From NCBI RefSeq assembly GCF_014207235.1, contig NZ_JACHDA010000003.1:496001-560000 (forward strand): a stretch of 64,000 bases of DNA, read 5' to 3'. This document shows, one piece after another, positions 53,954 through 62,518 of the stretch (the stretch's first letter is position 1; every line of letters begins with the position of its first letter). The translations under genes and the position numbers were made by a program. The notes under the pieces are model-generated. The model was not told the DNA's origin. It made no database searches and saw only the letters and a list, made by a program, of their open reading frames with translations. This DNA comes from Sphingopyxis sp. JAI128. Its GTDB lineage: Bacteria; Pseudomonadota; Alphaproteobacteria; Sphingomonadales; Sphingomonadaceae.

Positions 53954-54697
53954 TTAACGGGGGAGCTGCATCAGGTTGGCGGTCGCGCTGTCCATGTCGC
54001 GCACGTCGCTGACCAGCTTGAGTTGCGTATCCCAGCTGCGGCTCGCTTCGATCATCTCGACGAGCGCGGCGGTTGCGGTGACGTTCGATCCTTCGATCGA
54101 CCGGGTAAGCAGCCGCGCTTCAGGATCGTCGGGCAATATGCCGCCGCCCTTCACGCGGAACAGGCCGTCGAGCCCCTTGGCAATGTCCGACCCCGTCGGG
54201 GTCGCGAGGCGGAGCCGGTCAACCTCCTGCGGATTTTCGGGATCGCCGCCCTGCGGCACGATCCACACGCGGCCTTCCTGGTCGATGCTGATCGCGTCGG
54301 CGGGCGGGATCGTGACCGGGCCCTGCGTTCCCTGCACGGGATTGCCGTCGCCGGTGGTGAGGAGGCCGCTCGGCGAAAGCTGCAAATCGCCGCGCCGCGT
54401 ATAGGCCTCTTCACCGTCCTTCGCCTGCACGACGAGCAAGGCATCGCCCTGCATCGCGATGTCGAGGTCGCGGCCTGTCTGGGTGACCGTACCGGCGCGC
54501 ATGTCGGCGCCGAGCACTTCCTCCGATGCCATCGCGCGCGCGTCGAGCCCGCCGCTGTCGAGCCACAAAGACTGCGCGTTAGCGATGTCGGCGCGAAAGC
54601 CCGGCGTCTGGGCGTTCGCCAGATTGTTGGCGATCGCCGTCTGCCGCGACATGCTGCCTCGCATCGCGGCAAGACTGGTATAGATCAGACGGTCCAC
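53954..54697 (-). CDS. flgF: Flagellar proximal rod protein FlgF
   Basis: A 247-residue rod protein. The N terminus LIYTSLAAMRGSMSRQTAIANNLANAQTPGFRA and the C terminus SNVTATAALVEMIEASRSWDTQLK are typical. It lies 12 bases before flgG and 35 bases behind flgE. Confidence 0.94.
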   Translation of the reverse strand: MDRLIYTSLAAMRGSMSRQTAIANNLANAQTPGFRADIANAQSLWLDSGGLDARAMASEEVLGADMRAGTVTQTGRDLDIAMQGDALLVVQAKDGEEAYTRRGDLQLSPSGLLTTGDGNPVQGTQGPVTIPPADAISIDQEGRVWIVPQGGDPENPQEVDRLRLATPTGSDIAKGLDGLFRVKGGGILPDDPEARLLTRSIEGSNVTATAALVEMIEASRSWDTQLKLVSDVRDMDSATANLMQLPR

Positions 54698-54732
54698 AGG
54701 AAATCTCCCCGTAAGCGGCGGTCAAGGCCGCG

Positions 54733-55560
54733 TCAGCGCATGCCGATAATTGTCTGGGTTAGCTGCGACGCGCCCTCGATCGCCTTGGCATTGGCCTGGA
54801 AATTGCGCTGAGCAGACATCAGCATTACCAGTTCCTCGGTGATATCGACGTTCGAGCGTTCGAGCGCGCCCGAGCGGACCGCGCCCATTGAACCGCTCGT
54901 CGGGCCGTCGATCGTCGGCGGGCCGCTTTCGCCCGTCGACTGCCAGTGCGCATCGCCGGTCGGACGTAAGCCCGACATCGTCGGGAAGGTCGCCATCGCG
55001 ACCTTGCCGAGCATCTGATCTTCTCCATTGGCAAAGGTCGCGGTGACGAGCCCGTCGAGGCCGATCGACACATTGACCAGCGACGAGGTCGGGTCCGACG
55101 GGGCGCCCGTGGGAAGCTGCATGTCGAAGGCGCCGGCGAGCGTATTGTTCGTCACATTGCCGTCGGCATCGACGGGGAGCAGCTGCAATTTCGCGCCTGT
55201 CGTGTCGATGACAAAGCCGTCCGGCGTCGGCTCGAACGAGCCGTTGCGCGTATAGGTGATCGCCTCGGTCGGCGGATTGCCCTTCACGATGAACATGCCT
55301 TCGCCGACGATCGCCATGTCGAGCGTCTTTTCGCTCGCTTCGTACGACCCTTGCGTGAACTGCTGGGTGATGCCGTTGAGGCGCGTGCCCTGCCCCGCGA
55401 TCATCTTGGTCGACTGCGTCGGCGACGAGGCGAAGATATCGCCGAACTGCGCCTTGCTGCGCTTGAAGCCGATCGCGCCCGCGTTGGCGATATTGTTCGA
55501 AATGACCGACATGTCGGTCTGCGCGCCCTTGAGGCCCGAAAGCGAAGTGTAAAATGACAT
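54733..55560 (-). CDS. flgE: Short flagellar hook protein FlgE
   Basis: A 275-residue hook protein, against about 400 in enteric bacteria and more in Caulobacter. The D0 ends are intact: SFYTSLSGLKGAQTDMSVISNNIANAGAIGFKRS at the start and ELVMLMSAQRNFQANAKAIEGASQLTQTI at the end. The middle (about 70-215) leaves room for D1 but not a full D2 domain. Gene order between flgD and flgF supports the FlgE name over a FlgG paralogue. Confidence 0.88.
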   Translation of the reverse strand: MSFYTSLSGLKGAQTDMSVISNNIANAGAIGFKRSKAQFGDIFASSPTQSTKMIAGQGTRLNGITQQFTQGSYEASEKTLDMAIVGEGMFIVKGNPPTEAITYTRNGSFEPTPDGFVIDTTGAKLQLLPVDADGNVTNNTLAGAFDMQLPTGAPSDPTSSLVNVSIGLDGLVTATFANGEDQMLGKVAMATFPTMSGLRPTGDAHWQSTGESGPPTIDGPTSGSMGAVRSGALERSNVDITEELVMLMSAQRNFQANAKAIEGASQLTQTIIGMR

Positions 55561-55564
55561 GGGT

Positions 55565-55864
55565 TTATCCTTCCTGCGTGGTGGGGGTCGAAGGCTGTGC
55601 GGCCTTGATGTCCTGAAGTAGCTGGGTCTGCGCCGCGAGCTGCTCCGAAATCTGTGAAAGTACCGTGTTGGTCTCGCTGATCCCGGCGAGGCTTGAAAAT
55701 TGCGCCATCTGCGCCACCATCTGCTGGTTATCGACCGGGTTGAACGGATCCTGCTGCGACAGCTGCGCGGTCATCAGGCGCAGAAAGTCGCTCTGGTCCA
55801 TCTGCTGGCTGGTGCCCTTGGGGTGGATCACGGGATTGTTATTGGTGATGCTGTTGACGCTCAT
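55565..55864 (-). CDS. flgD: Short hook-cap scaffold FlgD
   Basis: A 99-residue protein equal to the N-terminal part of FlgD (QSDFLRLMTAQLSQQDPFNPVDNQQMVAQMAQFSSLAGI). The C-terminal Ig/tudor-like domains of the 230-residue enteric protein are missing. It caps the growing hook. It is between flgC and flgE, separated by 1 and 4 bases. Confidence 0.9.
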   Translation of the reverse strand: MSVNSITNNNPVIHPKGTSQQMDQSDFLRLMTAQLSQQDPFNPVDNQQMVAQMAQFSSLAGISETNTVLSQISEQLAAQTQLLQDIKAAQPSTPTTQEG

Positions 55865-55865
55865 C

Positions 55866-56276
55866 TTACTGTCCCATCCTCAGGGTTTCGTTGATCAGGC
55901 TCTTCGCGGTTTCGAGGACCTGGACATTGTTCTGATACTGGCGCGCGGTCTCGACCATCTCGACCATCTCGGCGGCGCTATCGACTGCGGCCTCCCAGAC
56001 GTTGCCGTCGGCATCGGCGAGCGGGTTCGACGGATCGTGGCGCTTCGACGGCGCCATTTTCGATGTCGTCACCTGATCGACCGCCACGGTCGCGCGGCCC
56101 TGGCCGTCCATCAGGGTGCGAAAGACGGGTTTGAGCGAACGGTATGCGCCGGCCTCGCTGCCAGCAGTCGTTCCCGCGTTGGCAAGATTCGACGCAGTCG
56201 CGTTCAGGCGGACGAGTTGAGCCGACATAGCGCGACCGCTGATGTCGAAGACGGAGAAATTGCCGTTCATCGTCAT
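55866..56276 (-). CDS. flgC: Flagellar proximal rod protein FlgC
   Basis: A 136-residue rod protein with the N-terminal MSAQLVRLNATASNLANAGTT and the C-terminal EMVEMVETARQYQNNVQVLETAKSLI. It overlaps the flgB stop by 4 bases. Confidence 0.95.
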   Translation of the reverse strand: MTMNGNFSVFDISGRAMSAQLVRLNATASNLANAGTTAGSEAGAYRSLKPVFRTLMDGQGRATVAVDQVTTSKMAPSKRHDPSNPLADADGNVWEAAVDSAAEMVEMVETARQYQNNVQVLETAKSLINETLRMGQ

Positions 56277-56611
56277 TCGCCCTTCAGCGCGCGCGTCAAC
56301 GTGTTGACGCGGCCGTTGAGGAACGCGAGGCTCGAACGATAGGCGAGCGCATTTTCGGCATAGGCGGTCTGCTCGGTCGCCATTTCAACGGTGTTACCGT
56401 CGAGCGACGCCTGCACCGGCACGCGATACGAAATCGCGCCTTCGGTGGAGGCGCCCTGCTGCGCAAGATCGAGCGCCCTGGCGAAGTCGAGATCGCGCGC
56501 CTTGTAATTCGGCGTCGCGGCGTTCGCTATATTCGAGGCGAGCATCATCATCCGCTGGCTGCGCAGCTGGAGCGCCGTTGCGTGCAGGCCAAAGAGCTTC
56601 TCGGATGCCAT
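56273..56611 (-). CDS. flgB: Flagellar proximal rod protein FlgB
   Basis: A 112-residue rod protein with the motif MMMLASNIANAATPNYKARDLDF. It opens the flgBCDEFGHIJKL operon and lies about 94 bases downstream of a near-perfect sigma-54 promoter on the same strand. The ATG at 56611 (MASEKLFG) matches other FlgB starts; longer in-frame upstream sequence is not needed. Confidence 0.94.
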   Translation of the reverse strand: MASEKLFGLHATALQLRSQRMMMLASNIANAATPNYKARDLDFARALDLAQQGASTEGAISYRVPVQASLDGNTVEMATEQTAYAENALAYRSSLAFLNGRVNTLTRALKGE

Positions 56612-56704
56612 CGTCTCATTCCTTCCCTTGCCCCATCCGGCGGCGGGGCCTTTCGCCGGGATCCGGACCGAGCGGCCACGGATACGCGGAAACACAAAGG
56701 TAAT

Positions 56705-56722
56705 ATGCAATGGGCGTGCCAA
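56705..56722 (-). promoter_or_regulatory. Sigma-54 promoter of flgB operon
   Basis: On the minus strand TTGGCACGCCCATTGCAT matches the -24/-12 consensus TGGCACG-N4-TTGCA exactly, with correct spacing. It lies in an AT-rich gap 94 bases before flgB. FlbD and RpoN are encoded in the same window. Confidence 0.9.
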
Positions 56723-56842
56723 TCACTATTTCTCCATTATTTTCAGTATATTAACTGTCACCACAGGCGATATACGAAGACGCTCGTCAAAAAACCGACA
56801 AGGATCCGTTCAGCGCGCCTGAACTGCGCGCCAATCCGCGAC

Positions 56843-56858
56843 TGGCACGCTTCCTGCT
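56843..56858 (+). promoter_or_regulatory. Sigma-54 promoter of flgA
   Basis: TGGCACGCTTCCTGCT has the invariant GG and GC at the right distance, with CTGCT in place of TTGCT at -12. It lies 40 bases before the flgA TTG start and points rightward, opposite to the flgB promoter. Confidence 0.8.
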
Positions 56859-56897
56859 TTCCTGCGGGCAACCATTTGGACCTAAGGAGATGGAACC

Positions 56898-57407
56898 TTG
56901 TCGCGCAAATTTCTCACAAGCCTCGCCGCGATCGGCGCATGCCTCGCCGTTCCGGCGCCCGCCCATCAGGCAAATGAGGATTGGCAGACGATCGATGTTC
57001 TGACCGCCATGGTTGCCAACGCCCTCGGCCGCAATGCCACCCCGATCGACCGGCGCATCAAGCTGGCGCGTTGCCCCGAACAGGCGTCGGTAACCGCCGT
57101 CGACGCGCATACGCTCGCCGTCCGCTGCGACTCGCTCGGCTGGCGGTTGCGAGTGCCGATGACCGGCCCGGCCGGCGCCGTGCCCACGGCGGCCAACTTT
57201 GCCCGTCCGGCCGCGAGCGCACCGGTGATCCGCCGCGGCGACAATGTTCGCGTGACGATCGAAACCGAAAGCTTCGCGATCAGCTATTCGGCGGTAGCGA
57301 ACGAGGATGGCCGCGTCGGCGAGACAATCGCGCTTCGTGGCAGCGACGCGAAATCGATGCTGAGCGCCGTCGTGACCGGCGCGGGTCGCGCCCGCATCGC
57401 CGACTGA
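56898..57407 (+). CDS. flgA: Flagellar P-ring assembly chaperone FlgA
   Basis: A 169-residue protein with a signal peptide (LTSLAAIGACLAVPAPAHQA). The periplasmic SAF-like part includes VIRRGDNVRVTIETESFAISYSAVANEDGRVGE, typical of FlgA. It helps FlgI polymerise. The start is a TTG at 56898 behind AAGGAGA, downstream of a sigma-54 promoter. Confidence 0.9.
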   Translation: MSRKFLTSLAAIGACLAVPAPAHQANEDWQTIDVLTAMVANALGRNATPIDRRIKLARCPEQASVTAVDAHTLAVRCDSLGWRLRVPMTGPAGAVPTAANFARPAASAPVIRRGDNVRVTIETESFAISYSAVANEDGRVGETIALRGSDAKSMLSAVVTGAGRARIAD

Positions 57408-57596
57408 TCGCTCGGCTCGACCTCCGCTTTTTCCTGCACCTTACCCACCATTGGCCTCGTGCTCTCGGCTTTCCGGCGGCGCCAGGCCATTCTTTTTCCT
57501 TATTGCGGCGATCCGCCTTAATCGCACCAGCTTGCGTCCGTTAAAGCCTTCGTGAACCGCGTCGCCACGTTTCTGACGGCGCCGGATGGAGGCATT

Positions 57597-57890
57597 ATGT
57601 CGGGTGACAGCAAGATCGGCCCAATCGGCGGCATCGTCCGCGCGAATCCGCTCCGCGGCGCGGCCGGCAGCCCCGCCGCACGCGCGGCCGCGCCGGTGCA
57701 TACGGCGCAGGACAGCGTGCCAGCCGCTCGCCTTACCCGCCTGACGGGCAGCTTGGCCAGTGAGCCGCCGCCGATCGACGTCGCCCGCGTCGCGTCGCTG
57801 CGTTCGGCAATCGCTAGCGGCAATTATAGCGTCCACCCCGCGATCATCGCGAGCGCCATGCTCGACTTCCACGGCCGCGGCGCCGAATGA
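57597..57890 (+). CDS. flgM: Anti-sigma-28 factor FlgM
   Basis: A 97-residue protein. The C-terminal half IDVARVASLRSAIASGNYSVHP with the final IASAMLDF is the sigma-28-binding region of FlgM; the N-terminal half is disordered and Ala/Pro-rich. It holds FliA (encoded at 61.2 kb) until the hook is complete. GGAGG lies 5 bases before the ATG. It overlaps flgN by 4 bases. Confidence 0.88.
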   Translation: MSGDSKIGPIGGIVRANPLRGAAGSPAARAAAPVHTAQDSVPAARLTRLTGSLASEPPPIDVARVASLRSAIASGNYSVHPAIIASAMLDFHGRGAE

Positions 57891-58186
57891 TGCTCGACGA
57901 AGTGCAATCGCGGCTCGACGCGCTCGTCGACGCGCTCGACGGCCATGACGCCGATGCCATCATCGCGGCGACCGAGGAACTGGCTACCGCGGTGATCCTG
58001 TTTCGCGGCGCAGGGATTCCCGCGGGCAGCGAACATCGTGCGCAGCTACTGATCGGCAAGACGCTCGGACAGCTCGAAGCCGCCGCGATCCGCGTCAATA
58101 TCCTCAAGGACTGGACGCGTCAGAGGATTGACAGAAACCATGATATCCGCGGCACACATCGCCGCGGAGCGGCAATAAGTTACTGA
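57887..58186 (+). CDS. flgN: FlgN-like flagellar export chaperone
   Basis: A 99-residue helical protein directly coupled to flgM, with the long helices LDEVQSRLDALVDALDGHD and LLIGKTLGQLEAAAIRVNILKDW. Such small helical proteins next to flgM are FlgN chaperones for FlgK and FlgL. The assignment rests on context and helical pattern, as sequence conservation is low. Confidence 0.72.
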   Translation: MMLDEVQSRLDALVDALDGHDADAIIAATEELATAVILFRGAGIPAGSEHRAQLLIGKTLGQLEAAAIRVNILKDWTRQRIDRNHDIRGTHRRGAAISY

Positions 58187-58218
58187 TAAAAGAGTAATTT
58201 AGTCCCATAAACTGCAAG

Positions 58219-58234
58219 TGGCATGATGATTGCT
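58219..58234 (+). promoter_or_regulatory. Sigma-54 promoter of transglycosylase-flhA-fliA operon
   Basis: TGGCATGATGATTGCT keeps the GG/GC pair, correct spacing and a TTGCT -12 element. It lies 32 bases before the transglycosylase ATG in an AT-rich gap. Confidence 0.82.
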
Positions 58235-58265
58235 TCTGGTCTGCTGAACTAGCGGAACCATAACC

Positions 58266-59093
58266 ATGAACGCAATCTACACCCCCCGGGGTTCGACCCA
58301 CATTGCTGCACCCGTGATGGATGCGGTGCAAAAGGCGTCGGTGCGAACGGGGATCGACTTCGACTATCTGGTCGATGTTGCGCGCGTCGAGAGCGGCTAT
58401 AATCCAACCGCCAAGGCCCCGACCTCGTCGGCGCGCGGGCTGTATCAATTTACCAAACAGACCTGGCTGGCGACGCTCGACCGGCACGGCGCCGATCACG
58501 GCCTCGCCTGGGCCGCCAACGCGATCGGCCGCGACGCATCGGGCCGGCTATCGGTCGCCGACCCCACGCTTCGCCAGCAGATTTTCGACCTGCGCGACGA
58601 CCCCGCGGCCTCGTCGAACATGGCAGCGGCGCTGACCGGCGACAACCGCGCCTATCTCGAAAGCCGGATCGGCCGCAGCGCCGAGCCGGTCGATCTCTAT
58701 CTCGCGCATTTCCTCGGGAGCGGCGGTGCCGCCAAGTTCCTGGCCGCGCTCGAGGCCAATCCCGACCAGCCCGGCGCGACGATGATGCCCGAGGCGGCGG
58801 CCGCCAACCGCTCGGTCTTCTATGCGGCCAACGGCAGCATGCGCAGCCTTGCCGAGATTCGCGAACGCTTCCGTCTGAAACTCGAGGACGGCGGCACGAT
58901 CGAAAACATGAAGCCCTTCGCCCCGTCGGGCTGGCACGCACAGGCGAGCAGTTCGAGCGGGTTGGCGGGCGCCGGCGGAGGTCGTCCGCCGCTTCAGATG
59001 ATGGATATCCAGCCTATGCCGAAAAAGCTCTCGATGGGCTTTGCCGCCGATGCCTATCGTCGGCTTGCCTCGCTCTCCGGCGGCGCCGCATGA
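58266..59093 (+). CDS. Flagellar lytic transglycosylase without Sec signal
   Basis: A 275-residue SLT-type peptidoglycan lyase. The catalytic Glu is Glu42 in ARVESGYNP; SARGLYQFTKQTW is the second SLT motif. The N terminus is polar and has no signal peptide, so it may leave by the flagellar type III system like enteric FlgJ. The C-terminal third is low complexity. It likely opens the wall for the rod since FlgJ here lacks its enzyme domain. It is coupled by ATGA to flhA. Confidence 0.85.
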   Translation: MNAIYTPRGSTHIAAPVMDAVQKASVRTGIDFDYLVDVARVESGYNPTAKAPTSSARGLYQFTKQTWLATLDRHGADHGLAWAANAIGRDASGRLSVADPTLRQQIFDLRDDPAASSNMAAALTGDNRAYLESRIGRSAEPVDLYLAHFLGSGGAAKFLAALEANPDQPGATMMPEAAAANRSVFYAANGSMRSLAEIRERFRLKLEDGGTIENMKPFAPSGWHAQASSSSGLAGAGGGRPPLQMMDIQPMPKKLSMGFAADAYRRLASLSGGAA

Positions 59094-61213
59094 CCGGGGG
59101 CTTCCATATCGGCAACCTCGGCCGCATTGCCGGCGCTTCGGCGCTGCCCGCAGGAATGCTGATCCTCGTCGGGCTGATGGTGATCCCTGTATCGCCGCTG
59201 ATCCTCGACATCAGCTTCGTCGCAAACATCATGATCAGCCTCTTGATCCTGATGGTGGCGCTGCAGGCGTCGAAGCCGCTTGATTTCTCCGCCTTTCCGA
59301 CCGTGCTGTTGCTCGCCACCTTGTTCCGCCTCGCGCTGAACGTCGCTTCGACGCGCGTCGTACTCGTCCACGGACACGAAGGTACGGCATCGGCGGGCCA
59401 TGTGATCGAAGCGTTCGGCCAAGTGCTGATTGGCGGCGACTATATCGTCGGCCTGTTCGTGTTTTTCGTGCTTATGATCATCAACCTGATCGTCATCACC
59501 AAGGGCGCGGGCCGCGTGTCCGAGGTGTCGGCGCGCTTCACGCTCGACGCGCTCCCGGGCAAGCAGATGGCGATCGACGCCGACCTCAACGCCGGATTGC
59601 TGACCCCCGAAGAAGCCAAGGCGCGCCGCGTCGAAGTCGGGACCGAGGCCGATTTCTACGGTTCGATGGACGGTGCCTCGAAATTCGTAAAGGGCGACGC
59701 GGTCGCCGGGCTGCTGATCCTGTTCGTCAACATCGTCGGCGGGCTGATCCTCGGCATCTTCAGCCATGGGCTGAGCTTCTCCGAGGCCGGTAGCACCTAT
59801 GTCACGCTCGCGATCGGCGATGCGCTCGTCGCGCAGATCCCCGCGCTGCTCCTCTCGATCGCCGCCGCCGCGATCGTCACCCGCGTGTCTTCGCCGTTCG
59901 ACCTCAGCGGCCAGATCGGCAGCCAATTTTCGTCGCCCGCGATCTGGCTGGCGGTCAGCGGCATCCTGTTCGTTCTCGGCCTGGTCCCAGCCATGCCGCA
60001 GATGCTGATCCTGCCCGCCGCCGCGTTGTCCTTTACCATCGGCTGGCAGCTTCGCCGCGCCGCCGCCGCCGTCGCCGCCAAGCCCGAACCGGCTGCTCCC
60101 GCCCCCGACCCGTCGCTGATCCAGTGGTCGGACGTCAGCGATGCGAGCGCGTGCCAGCTCGAAATCGGCTATGCGCTCGTCGCCCTCGTGGACGAACGCA
60201 AGGGCTCGCCGCTCATGACGCGGATCACGGGTATCCGTCGTCAATTGTCGAAGGAACTCGGCTTCGTGGTACCGCCGGTGAAGGTCACCGACGACCTATC
60301 GCTGCCCGGCAACGTCTATCGCATTTCGGTCGCCGGGGTGATCGTCGGCGAGGACGAGGTCTTTCCGAATGAAATGCTCGCGCTCGATTCGGGTGACCTG
60401 GTCACCAAGGTAACGGGCCGCGCATGCAAGGATCCGACCTTCGGTCTTGACGCGCTGTGGATTCCGAAAGCCACGCAGAATGACGCGATCGCGGCTGGTT
60501 ATACCGTCGTAGATCCCGCCACGGTCGTCGCGACGCACCTCAACAACAGCGTCGTCGCCTCTGCCGCCGAACTGTTCGGCATCGACGACGCGCAGGCGCT
60601 GCTCGACAATCTCAAGACGCATTACCCGCAGCTCGCCCAGAATCTCAGCCCGCAGGGCTATGCGTTGCCGCGCGTCGCCAGCCTGTGCAAATCGCTGCTT
60701 ATCGAGCGCGTACCCTTGCGCGATTTCCGCAAGATCGCCGAGGCGATGGTCGCGCTGTCGAGCCAGCAACTCGGCGAGATCGACCTGATCGAAGCAGTAC
60801 GCCAGCGTATCGGGGCGCTGATTGTTCAGACGATCGTGCCCAGCCGGATGCCACTGCCCGTCGTCACCTTCAGCCCCGAAATCGAGATGCTGTTGAACCA
60901 GTCGGTGCGCGCCAACCCCGGCGCCGATTGGCCGTTCGAACACGGCATGGCAATGAAGATTATCGAGCAGGTCGGTCAGGCGGTCGAACCGCTGCTTCTG
61001 CAGACGCGCAGCTTTGCGCTGGTTGCCTCACCGATCTGCCGTTCGGCGCTGTCGCGGCTCGTGCGGGCGACCTTCCCCGACGTCGCCGTGATTTCCTACC
61101 TCGAAATTCCGGCCACCAAGCAAACCGAGATTGTCGCGACGATCGGCGCCGAAATGCCGCGCCTCGCGAACGGGCCAGAGGCCCATATGGAGGACCAACC
61201 GCATGAGAATTGA
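59090..61213 (+). CDS. flhA: Flagellar type III export protein FlhA
   Basis: A 707-residue inner-membrane export gate. Eight N-terminal helices flank the FHIPEP-type segment RFTLDALPGKQMAIDADLNAGLL (about residues 148-170). The cytoplasmic domain begins near 350. It starts with ATGA overlap on the transglycosylase and overlaps fliA by 11 bases. Confidence 0.96.
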   Translation: MTGGFHIGNLGRIAGASALPAGMLILVGLMVIPVSPLILDISFVANIMISLLILMVALQASKPLDFSAFPTVLLLATLFRLALNVASTRVVLVHGHEGTASAGHVIEAFGQVLIGGDYIVGLFVFFVLMIINLIVITKGAGRVSEVSARFTLDALPGKQMAIDADLNAGLLTPEEAKARRVEVGTEADFYGSMDGASKFVKGDAVAGLLILFVNIVGGLILGIFSHGLSFSEAGSTYVTLAIGDALVAQIPALLLSIAAAAIVTRVSSPFDLSGQIGSQFSSPAIWLAVSGILFVLGLVPAMPQMLILPAAALSFTIGWQLRRAAAAVAAKPEPAAPAPDPSLIQWSDVSDASACQLEIGYALVALVDERKGSPLMTRITGIRRQLSKELGFVVPPVKVTDDLSLPGNVYRISVAGVIVGEDEVFPNEMLALDSGDLVTKVTGRACKDPTFGLDALWIPKATQNDAIAAGYTVVDPATVVATHLNNSVVASAAELFGIDDAQALLDNLKTHYPQLAQNLSPQGYALPRVASLCKSLLIERVPLRDFRKIAEAMVALSSQQLGEIDLIEAVRQRIGALIVQTIVPSRMPLPVVTFSPEIEMLLNQSVRANPGADWPFEHGMAMKIIEQVGQAVEPLLLQTRSFALVASPICRSALSRLVRATFPDVAVISYLEIPATKQTEIVATIGAEMPRLANGPEAHMEDQPHEN

Positions 61214-61949
61214 GCCCGCAGAGCAATTCGCCGGGGTCGCCGGCCGCGCGCCGCGTCCGCATCGCTATGGCGAAAGCGTCGAGGCGCTGGTCGAGGAATA
61301 TTCGCCGCTGGTTCGCAAGATCGCCTGGCAGGTCTTCTCCCGCGTGTCGCGGACGAGCGAACTCGACGACCTGATCCAGACCGGGCTGATTGCTCTGATC
61401 GAGGCCAGCCGTCATTATGAAGAGCGCGGGTTCGCCTTTGCGACCTATGCCACGACGCGCATCCGCGGCGCGATGATCGATCAGCTCCGCCGCGAAGCCG
61501 ATGTCGGCCGGTCGGCGATGGTTGCTGCGAAACGCCTGGCAGCGACGCGCGGAGCGCTCGAACAGCAGCTTCTGCGCGCGCCGACCGCGGCCGAAATGGC
61601 CGAAGCACTGGACATGCAGCCCGAAGAATATTTCGCGCTGGAACGCAACGCGACGCACGGCCGGTCGACGTCCCTCGACGAGCTGACCGACGTCGGAGCC
61701 TTTCTGGCGGCGGACGAAAGCATCGACGCCAGCGAGAAATGCGAACAGGATGATCTGATAGGAGCGCTACGCCAGTGCGTCGCGCACCTCTCGGAACGCG
61801 AGCAGATGGTGTTACAGCTCTATTTTTTCGAAGAGCTGAACTTGCACGAAATCGGACTGACGCTCGATGTCAGCGCTGCGCGTATCTGTCAGATCAAGCG
61901 CGAAGCGATGGCGAAAATCGACCGGATGATACGGAACATGACCGAATAA
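61203..61949 (+). CDS. fliA: Flagellar sigma-28 factor FliA
   Basis: A 248-residue sigma factor. Region 2 reads DDLIQTGLIALIEASRHYEERGFAFATYATTRIRGAMIDQLR, region 3 is short, and region 4 has LSEREQMVLQLYFFEELNLHEIGLTLDVS with its HTH. It transcribes late flagellar genes after FlgM release. The ATG at 61203 lies within the flhA 3' end, coupling FliA to export-gate synthesis. No flhF/flhG lies between flhA and fliA. Confidence 0.95.
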   Translation: MRIEPAEQFAGVAGRAPRPHRYGESVEALVEEYSPLVRKIAWQVFSRVSRTSELDDLIQTGLIALIEASRHYEERGFAFATYATTRIRGAMIDQLRREADVGRSAMVAAKRLAATRGALEQQLLRAPTAAEMAEALDMQPEEYFALERNATHGRSTSLDELTDVGAFLAADESIDASEKCEQDDLIGALRQCVAHLSEREQMVLQLYFFEELNLHEIGLTLDVSAARICQIKREAMAKIDRMIRNMTE

Positions 61950-61986
61950 GTGGTGAGGTCTGGCTGTCGATCAGGCCGCTCGGCGA

Positions 61987-62490
61987 TCAAGCAGCCAGCG
62001 GCCGATTGTTTTGCCAGGCGGCGTCGACCTTTTCGAAATAGCTTGCCATGCGTTCGATCCCATTCTCGGTGAGCCGGACGATCGTGCGGCGGCGGTCGCG
62101 TTCGTCGATCGACCGCTGAGCAAGGCCGAGCCGTTCGAGCGCGGTAATCATGCGAAGTCCCGACGATAGGGGGACTGCAGCCCCAGTCGCAAGGTCGCTC
62201 GCGCTGAGCGAACGGCCGTGGGTGTTCGCCAGCATCAGGTCGAGCATCATGTCCCACACCGGCCCCGACAGCTCGGCGCTGCCAAAATGGCTGCGACGCA
62301 TTCGCCGTATCTGGATACTAAACGACACCTGATCGAGCAACGCCGACTTGGACGATGCGTCGCCCTGCCCCGCCGAGGCGGGGCGTGGCGCGACCTGCGG
62401 TACAGCCTCACCGCGGCTGGCGAGCAGGTCGTGGATCTGGTCCACGCGGGATTTCAGTTCGGCAATTTCTTGGTTCGAAAATTGCTGCAT
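61987..62490 (-). CDS. MarR family transcriptional regulator
   Basis: A 167-residue winged-helix regulator. A heptad-like N-terminal helix (NQEIAELKSRVDQIHDLL) precedes the wHTH with ASDLATGAAVPLSSGLRMITALERLGLAQRSIDERDRRRTIVRLTE (about 90-145). Its target is unknown. It is convergent with fliA and is the last of several leftward genes, so a role in motility control is possible. Confidence 0.82.
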   Translation of the reverse strand: MQQFSNQEIAELKSRVDQIHDLLASRGEAVPQVAPRPASAGQGDASSKSALLDQVSFSIQIRRMRRSHFGSAELSGPVWDMMLDLMLANTHGRSLSASDLATGAAVPLSSGLRMITALERLGLAQRSIDERDRRRTIVRLTENGIERMASYFEKVDAAWQNNRPLAA

Positions 62491-62518
62491 GTGACGATGC
62501 CCCCAAGGGAGCCACGCA

